Source of the DNA: Rhodocyclaceae bacterium
GTDB taxonomy: Bacteria > Pseudomonadota > Gammaproteobacteria > Burkholderiales > Rhodocyclaceae
Length of the DNA: 37,810 nt
Direction of reading: 5' to 3'
NCBI GenBank assembly: GCA_004379165.1
Contig: NKXK01000014.1
Location: 1 to 37,810, forward strand
Shown: piece after piece, positions 33,942 through 37,810 of the stretch
How positions within the stretch are numbered: position 1 is the stretch's first letter
How the letters are laid out: every line of letters starts with the position of its first letter
The notes under the pieces: model-generated
Databases searched by the model: none
What the model was told of the DNA's origin: nothing
The model's input: only the letters and a program-made list of their open reading frames with translations
Made by a program: the position numbers and the translations under genes

Positions 33942-34879
33942 TGAGCGTCTCTCTCGCAGACCTCGCTGCACTCGCCGGCGCCGTCGTGCTGGCTGGCTTG
34001 GGCGGCGAAGCCTTTCTCAAATCCATTCTCGGCGTCGCAATGCACCTTCGGCTACCCAAAGCGGTGGTCGCGACGACACTGGCGGCCTTTGCCACCTCCA
34101 GCCCCGAGTTGACGGTTTCCACCATAGCTTCGCTTGCGGGCGAACCGGCCATCGGCCTGGGCGATGCGCTGGGCAGCAACGTCGTCAACATCGCCCTGAT
34201 TTTCGGGCTGGCGCTTCTTTTTGGCGGTATCCAGACCCGTCGCGAAGAATTCGGCCGTGACTTCTACCTTGCCCTCGCCGTCCCGCTCATCACCTTGCTA
34301 CTTTCCGCTGACGGAAGGCTCTCATTTGGCGATGGGGTAATCCTGGTGCTGCTTTTTTCAGTCTGGCTGCTCAGGACACTGCAGATCACCCTCCAGCAAC
34401 GCCCAGCCGCAGGCTACGCCCCTGAAGGCACATCCACCCCCTTCTGGCGAACAGTGTTTCTCGGCATCACTGGCCTCGCCGCCCTCATCGCCGCCGGGCG
34501 TCTATTCGTCCTAGGCGCAACCGGCATAGCCGCGAGCTTTGCGGTCGACACTTTTGTCATCGGCGTTGTTCTCGTTGCCATCGGCACTTCGCTCCCCGAA
34601 CTGGTCACCGTGCTTCTCTCCCGCCTGCGCGGCCACGACGATGTCGGTGTCGGCACCCTGATCGGCAGCAACCTGTTCAATGGCCTCGCCATCGTTGGTG
34701 TCGCGAGCAGCATCCAAGACATCAATCTGAACCCGGAAGAAGTCGGCTTGACGCTGGCCGTCGGCGTGCTGGCGCTGCTCCTGCTGATACCTCGCGGCGA
34801 CGGCCAGATCCCCCGTCAGCGAGCCTTCGCGCTTCTTATCCTCTATGCACTCTTCATCTGGGCAACACTTGCCTCCTGA
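33938..34879 (+). CDS. Calcium/sodium antiporter of the CaCA family (YrbG-like)
   Basis: This 313-residue inner-membrane antiporter has two inverted alpha-repeats, the hallmark of Ca2+/cation exchangers. The first is LAAFATSSPELTVSTIASLA with GDALGSNVVNIALIFG (about residues 48-98). The second is LVAIGTSLPELVTVLLSRLR with GTLIGSNLFNGLAIVG (about residues 210-262). The acidic residue in each SPE/LPE motif is the expected ion ligand. About ten membrane helices are present. Two adjacent ATGs (33938 and 33941) are possible; the first overlaps the DUF2062 stop and has GGAG upstream. It ends 4 nt before the P-type ATPase ATG, so both transporters are probably made together. The ion is inferred from the family. 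Confidence 0.88.
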   Translation: MMSVSLADLAALAGAVVLAGLGGEAFLKSILGVAMHLRLPKAVVATTLAAFATSSPELTVSTIASLAGEPAIGLGDALGSNVVNIALIFGLALLFGGIQTRREEFGRDFYLALAVPLITLLLSADGRLSFGDGVILVLLFSVWLLRTLQITLQQRPAAGYAPEGTSTPFWRTVFLGITGLAALIAAGRLFVLGATGIAASFAVDTFVIGVVLVAIGTSLPELVTVLLSRLRGHDDVGVGTLIGSNLFNGLAIVGVASSIQDINLNPEEVGLTLAVGVLALLLLIPRGDGQIPRQRAFALLILYALFIWATLAS

Positions 34880-34883
34880 CACC

Positions 34884-37556
34884 ATGACGCACCAAACAGA
34901 GCCTCCCCAAGGCAGCCATCACTGGCATGCCGACACCACAGCCGATGTCCTTGCCAGACTCCGGACCGGCAACAGTCGTGGACTGACGCAAGAGGCCGCT
35001 CAGGAACGTCTGCAGGCCCACGGCCCGAACCGCCTCGCCGAACGGCCACCACGGCCGGCCTGGCTGAAGTTCCTCGACCAGTTCCGCGATACGCTCGTCA
35101 TCATTCTGCTCGGTGCAGCGGTACTTGCTGGCAGCATCGGGGAACTCAAGGACGCCATCGTCATCACCGTCGTCGTACTGCTCAACGCGACACTCGGCTT
35201 CATCCAGGAGCATCGCGCCGAGGCAGCGCTCGCGGCGCTGAAGAACATGCTTGCCCCAACTGCGCGGGTACGACGCGATGGTGGCATCCAGCAGATCGAT
35301 GCTGTCGATCTGGTACCCGGCGACCTGTTGCTGCTTGAGGCAGGCGACCGAATCCCGGCTGACGCCCGAATACTTTCAGCGCACAGCGCCGAAATCGCCG
35401 AAGCCGCCCTTACCGGAGAGTCGCAACCGGTAGCCAAACACGCCGAGGCACTCGATCCGGACAGCGTCCTTGCTGACCGCCGCAACATGGCCTACATGAA
35501 TACGGTGGTGACGCGAGGCCGACTTGAGGCCATCGTCGTCGGCACCGGCATGCAAACCGAGATGGGGCGCCTCACCGGCCTGCTTGCCGACACGGCCGAT
35601 GGCGAAACCCCGTTGCAGATACAGCTCGATGGCCTGGGCAAGCGCCTGGCAATGATTGCCGGAGGCGTCGTCAGCCTGATGTTCGTGCTCGGGCTGATGC
35701 GCGGCGACCCCCTTCTGCAGACGGCGATGACTGCCATCGCACTGGCCGTGGCGGCCATCCCGGAAGGCCTGCCGGCCGTCGTCACCGTAACCCTTGCGCT
35801 CGGCATGCACCGCATGGCCAAGCGCCACGCCATCGTCAAGAAGCTGGCGGCCGTCGAAACGCTGGGCTGCACCACCGTCATCTGCTCCGACAAAACCGGG
35901 ACGCTGACGCTGAACCAGATGACCGCGCGGACGCTGTACTGCAACGGCACCCGTTACGACGTCCGCGGTGAAGGCTATGCCGGAAACGGCGAGATCGTTG
36001 GCGCCGGAGACCTGCGCCACACTTTGCTCCCTGCCGCGCTCTGCATCGATGCCCGCCTGCGCGACGGCCAGTTGCTGGGCGACCCCACAGAAGGCGCGCT
36101 ACTGGCGCTGGCAATCAAAGCCGGCCTCGACCCGGAAACTGCCGCCCAACACCTGCCTCGCATCGCCGAAATCCCATTCGACTCGGCGCATCGCTACATG
36201 GCCACTTTCCATCGCGACGGCGAGCAGATCCGGGTCTTCGTCAAAGGTGCGCCGGACGCGCTGCTCCAGCGCACCAGCCGCTATCTCGTGAATGACTCCG
36301 CCAAATCCCTCGACGCCGCCCAACGCCAGCGATTCGTCGACGAAAACGACGCGCTCGCCGGCCAGGCAATGCGCGTATTGGCACTCGCTGGACGCATCAT
36401 CCCCGCGGCTGATTTTGATGCCAATCCTGATTTGCCAGACTGGGTCATCGAACTGACGCTACACGCGCTGGTCGGCATCATCGACCCGCCACGCCCCGAG
36501 GCACAAGCGGCTATCGCAAGTTGCCATGCCGCAGGAATCGAGGTCAAGATGATCACCGGCGACCATCGCGTGACCGCCGCGGCCATCGGCCGCAGCCTGG
36601 GCCTATCGGGCGAAGTGCACGAGGGTCGCGAGCTAGACGACAAGACACCCGAAGAAGTCTCGGCACTGGTCGAGCACGGCGCGGTATTCGCCCGGGTTGC
36701 ACCGGAGCACAAGTTGCGGATCGTCGAGGCCCTGCAAGCCCGCGGTCATGTCGTCGCGATGACCGGCGACGGGGTCAACGATGCGCCAGCATTAAAAGCC
36801 GCCGATATCGGCGTCGCCATGGGCATCACCGGCACCGAGGTCACCCGCGAAGCCGCCACGCTGGTCCTTACCGACGACAACTTTGCCTCCATCGTCCGCG
36901 CCGTCGAAGAAGGCCGGACGATCTACGACAACATCGTCAAGTTTGTCCGTTTCCAGATCTCGACCAACATCGGCGCCATTCTCACCGTTCTCGGTGCGCC
37001 TTTCCTCGGCCTTGCCACACCGTTCACCGCTATCCAGATTTTGTGGGTCAACATCATCATGGACGGTCCGCCGGCGATGACACTGGGCGTTGAGCCCGCG
37101 CGGCCAGGCATCATGCGCGAGCGGCCGCGCAGCCGAGAAGCCGCCATTCTGTCGACTCAGCGCCTCTGGCGCATTGGCCTCTACGGGCTGACTATGGCCA
37201 TCGGTACGCTGTCGGTCTACGCCTGGGCTATGGCCGGCGACCCGGCGAACGCCACGAGGGCCATGACGCTCGCCTTCACCACCTTCGTCCTCTTTCAGTT
37301 TTTCAATATCTTCAACGCTCGCGCCGAACACGGCAGCGCCTTCAACCGCCAGTTCTTCAGCAATGGCAAACTCTGGCTGGCACTGATCACGGTCGTCGTC
37401 ATGCAGATTGTCGCTGTTCATTGGGCGCCAGCGCAGATGATTTTCGACACCACTGACCTGAGCTTGAAGGAATGGGGGCTGTCCATCGCAGTTGCCTCGA
37501 GCACCTTGTTGCTCGAAGAAGCACGGAAATTGCTGAGCCGCTGCTGGCCGCGCTGA
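34884..37556 (+). CDS. P2A-type cation-transporting ATPase, SPCA/PMR1-like (Ca2+/Mn2+)
   Basis: This 890-residue P-type ATPase contains a cation-ATPase N-terminal domain (TTADVLARLRTGNSRGLTQE), the actuator TGES (177-180), and the M4 ion motif PEGLP (293-297). The phosphorylated D336 is in SDKTGTLTLNQMT, the hinge is TGDGVNDAP (627-635), and four C-terminal helices follow. The M6 sequence ILWVNIIMDGPPAMTLGVEP (N723, D727) is strikingly like eukaryotic SPCA/PMR1 secretory-pathway pumps, which carry Ca2+ or Mn2+ with one ion site. I therefore favour Ca2+/Mn2+ export over Na+/K+ or Mg2+ transport (inference). The ATG at 34884 sits 4 nt after the antiporter stop with no Shine-Dalgarno, so translation is probably coupled. 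An in-frame ATG at 34845 lies inside the antiporter gene. The next 128 nt to the IS boundary show no supported gene. Confidence 0.9.
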   Translation: MTHQTEPPQGSHHWHADTTADVLARLRTGNSRGLTQEAAQERLQAHGPNRLAERPPRPAWLKFLDQFRDTLVIILLGAAVLAGSIGELKDAIVITVVVLLNATLGFIQEHRAEAALAALKNMLAPTARVRRDGGIQQIDAVDLVPGDLLLLEAGDRIPADARILSAHSAEIAEAALTGESQPVAKHAEALDPDSVLADRRNMAYMNTVVTRGRLEAIVVGTGMQTEMGRLTGLLADTADGETPLQIQLDGLGKRLAMIAGGVVSLMFVLGLMRGDPLLQTAMTAIALAVAAIPEGLPAVVTVTLALGMHRMAKRHAIVKKLAAVETLGCTTVICSDKTGTLTLNQMTARTLYCNGTRYDVRGEGYAGNGEIVGAGDLRHTLLPAALCIDARLRDGQLLGDPTEGALLALAIKAGLDPETAAQHLPRIAEIPFDSAHRYMATFHRDGEQIRVFVKGAPDALLQRTSRYLVNDSAKSLDAAQRQRFVDENDALAGQAMRVLALAGRIIPAADFDANPDLPDWVIELTLHALVGIIDPPRPEAQAAIASCHAAGIEVKMITGDHRVTAAAIGRSLGLSGEVHEGRELDDKTPEEVSALVEHGAVFARVAPEHKLRIVEALQARGHVVAMTGDGVNDAPALKAADIGVAMGITGTEVTREAATLVLTDDNFASIVRAVEEGRTIYDNIVKFVRFQISTNIGAILTVLGAPFLGLATPFTAIQILWVNIIMDGPPAMTLGVEPARPGIMRERPRSREAAILSTQRLWRIGLYGLTMAIGTLSVYAWAMAGDPANATRAMTLAFTTFVLFQFFNIFNARAEHGSAFNRQFFSNGKLWLALITVVVMQIVAVHWAPAQMIFDTTDLSLKEWGLSIAVASSTLLLEEARKLLSRCWPR

Positions 37557-37684
37557 GGGCAGCTAAAACGAGAAATGACGGCAAACAGTTATGCTTTTCC
37601 GTGCATAGGGACTGAACATCCGTCAAGTCCAAAAGCTAACTACCTGTCGGGAGCTTACAAGACGACCTACAACTTGCTCGTTCG

Positions 37685-37810
37685 TAAGCGCCCGGCAAAC
37701 CCAGGTTGATTTCTGATTCAGATAGTGGATTCTGGCAACCAGCGATGCGGGAGCAATTCGCCGATCCTGCTGTTGGGCTGAGTCGGCAAGCGAGACAGGA
37801 TGTCCTTCAG
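37685..37810. mobile_element. IS66-family insertion sequence, one end only
   Basis: The element enters from the right edge. Its visible end starts GTAAGCGCCCGGCAAACC, matching the GTAA-starting terminal inverted repeats of the IS66 family. Thirty-three nt inside is the stop codon of a transposase reading toward this end. The 8 bp immediately outside (37677-37684, CTCGTTCG) should be the target duplication if the family's usual 8-bp duplication was made. Confidence 0.82.
37718..37810 (-). CDS. tnpC: IS66-family transposase (TnpC), C-terminal 30 residues
   Basis: The reading frame enters from the right edge and ends at a TGA whose complement is at 37718-37720. The visible residues LKDILSRLPTQPNSRIGELL followed by PHRW match the conserved C-terminus of IS66 TnpC transposases (LPT-x3-SRI-x-ELLPHRW). 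The catalytic DDE residues and the accessory tnpA/tnpB genes would lie beyond the window, so whether the element is intact cannot be judged. The C-terminus itself is undamaged. Confidence 0.85.
   Translation of the reverse strand: MKDILSRLPTQPNSRIGELLPHRWLPESTI

Noticed and set aside
37575..37709. 44-codon open frame (start MTANSYAFPC) running into the IS66 end; possibly a gene interrupted by the insertion
   Set aside because: It is short, has no convincing ribosome site and no recognisable similarity. It could be real 5' coding sequence cut by the IS, but nothing beyond an open frame supports this.

Overview
The window is GC-rich chromosomal DNA from a betaproteobacterium, most likely of the Rhodocyclales (Dechloromonas/Azonexus-like). 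The reasons are an AceE-type pyruvate dehydrogenase whose E3 carries its own lipoyl domain, a Gcr-type membrane 'recombinase', an indolepyruvate:ferredoxin oxidoreductase, a class 2 polyphosphate kinase and an SPCA-like calcium ATPase. The genus is an inference from gene content and protein style; no marker gene was compared. Genes are densely packed, often with ATGA-type overlaps.

Left part (1-9.7 kb): the 5' end of an OmpA-family gene on the minus strand, then a plus-strand group gcr-tamA-tamB (outer-membrane assembly module) and a SulP anion transporter. 9.8-16.9 kb is minus-strand: an RND efflux permease with its periplasmic adaptor (no outer-membrane factor nearby), a fused acyl-CoA:acetate CoA-transferase, a CBS-domain protein with its own promoter and terminator, and tRNA-Ala(CGC) with a strong -10 box and a perfect 12-bp terminator stem.

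Middle (17-23.6 kb): a plus-strand pterin-4a-carbinolamine dehydratase faces a minus-strand folD-purE-purK-tsaC run (one-carbon units, purine synthesis, t6A tRNA modification). Upstream of that run lies iorA-iorB with its own promoter. Divergent from iorA is the plus-strand pyruvate dehydrogenase operon aceE-aceF-lpdA (23.8-29.9 kb). It has a good sigma70-like promoter overlapped by a 10-bp direct repeat and ends in tandem hairpins.

Right part (30-37.8 kb): a YigI-like thioesterase converges on ppk2. Next come sixA and an RlmA-like 23S rRNA methyltransferase (all minus), then a coupled plus-strand trio: a DUF2062 membrane protein, a calcium/cation antiporter and an SPCA-type P-type ATPase, which looks like a Ca2+/Mn2+ handling unit. 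The window ends inside an IS66-family element, whose terminal repeat and transposase C-terminus are both visible.

The strongest signal not explained by genes is a dispersed, roughly 32-nt intergenic repeat (core TTTTCCGGGTTGACCGCAG). It occurs at six sites, almost always at gene 3' ends, once as an inverted pair, once supplying a gene's stop codon and once occupying a gene's leader. I found no CRISPR array, prophage, toxin-antitoxin or defence system. Most of the window is housekeeping.
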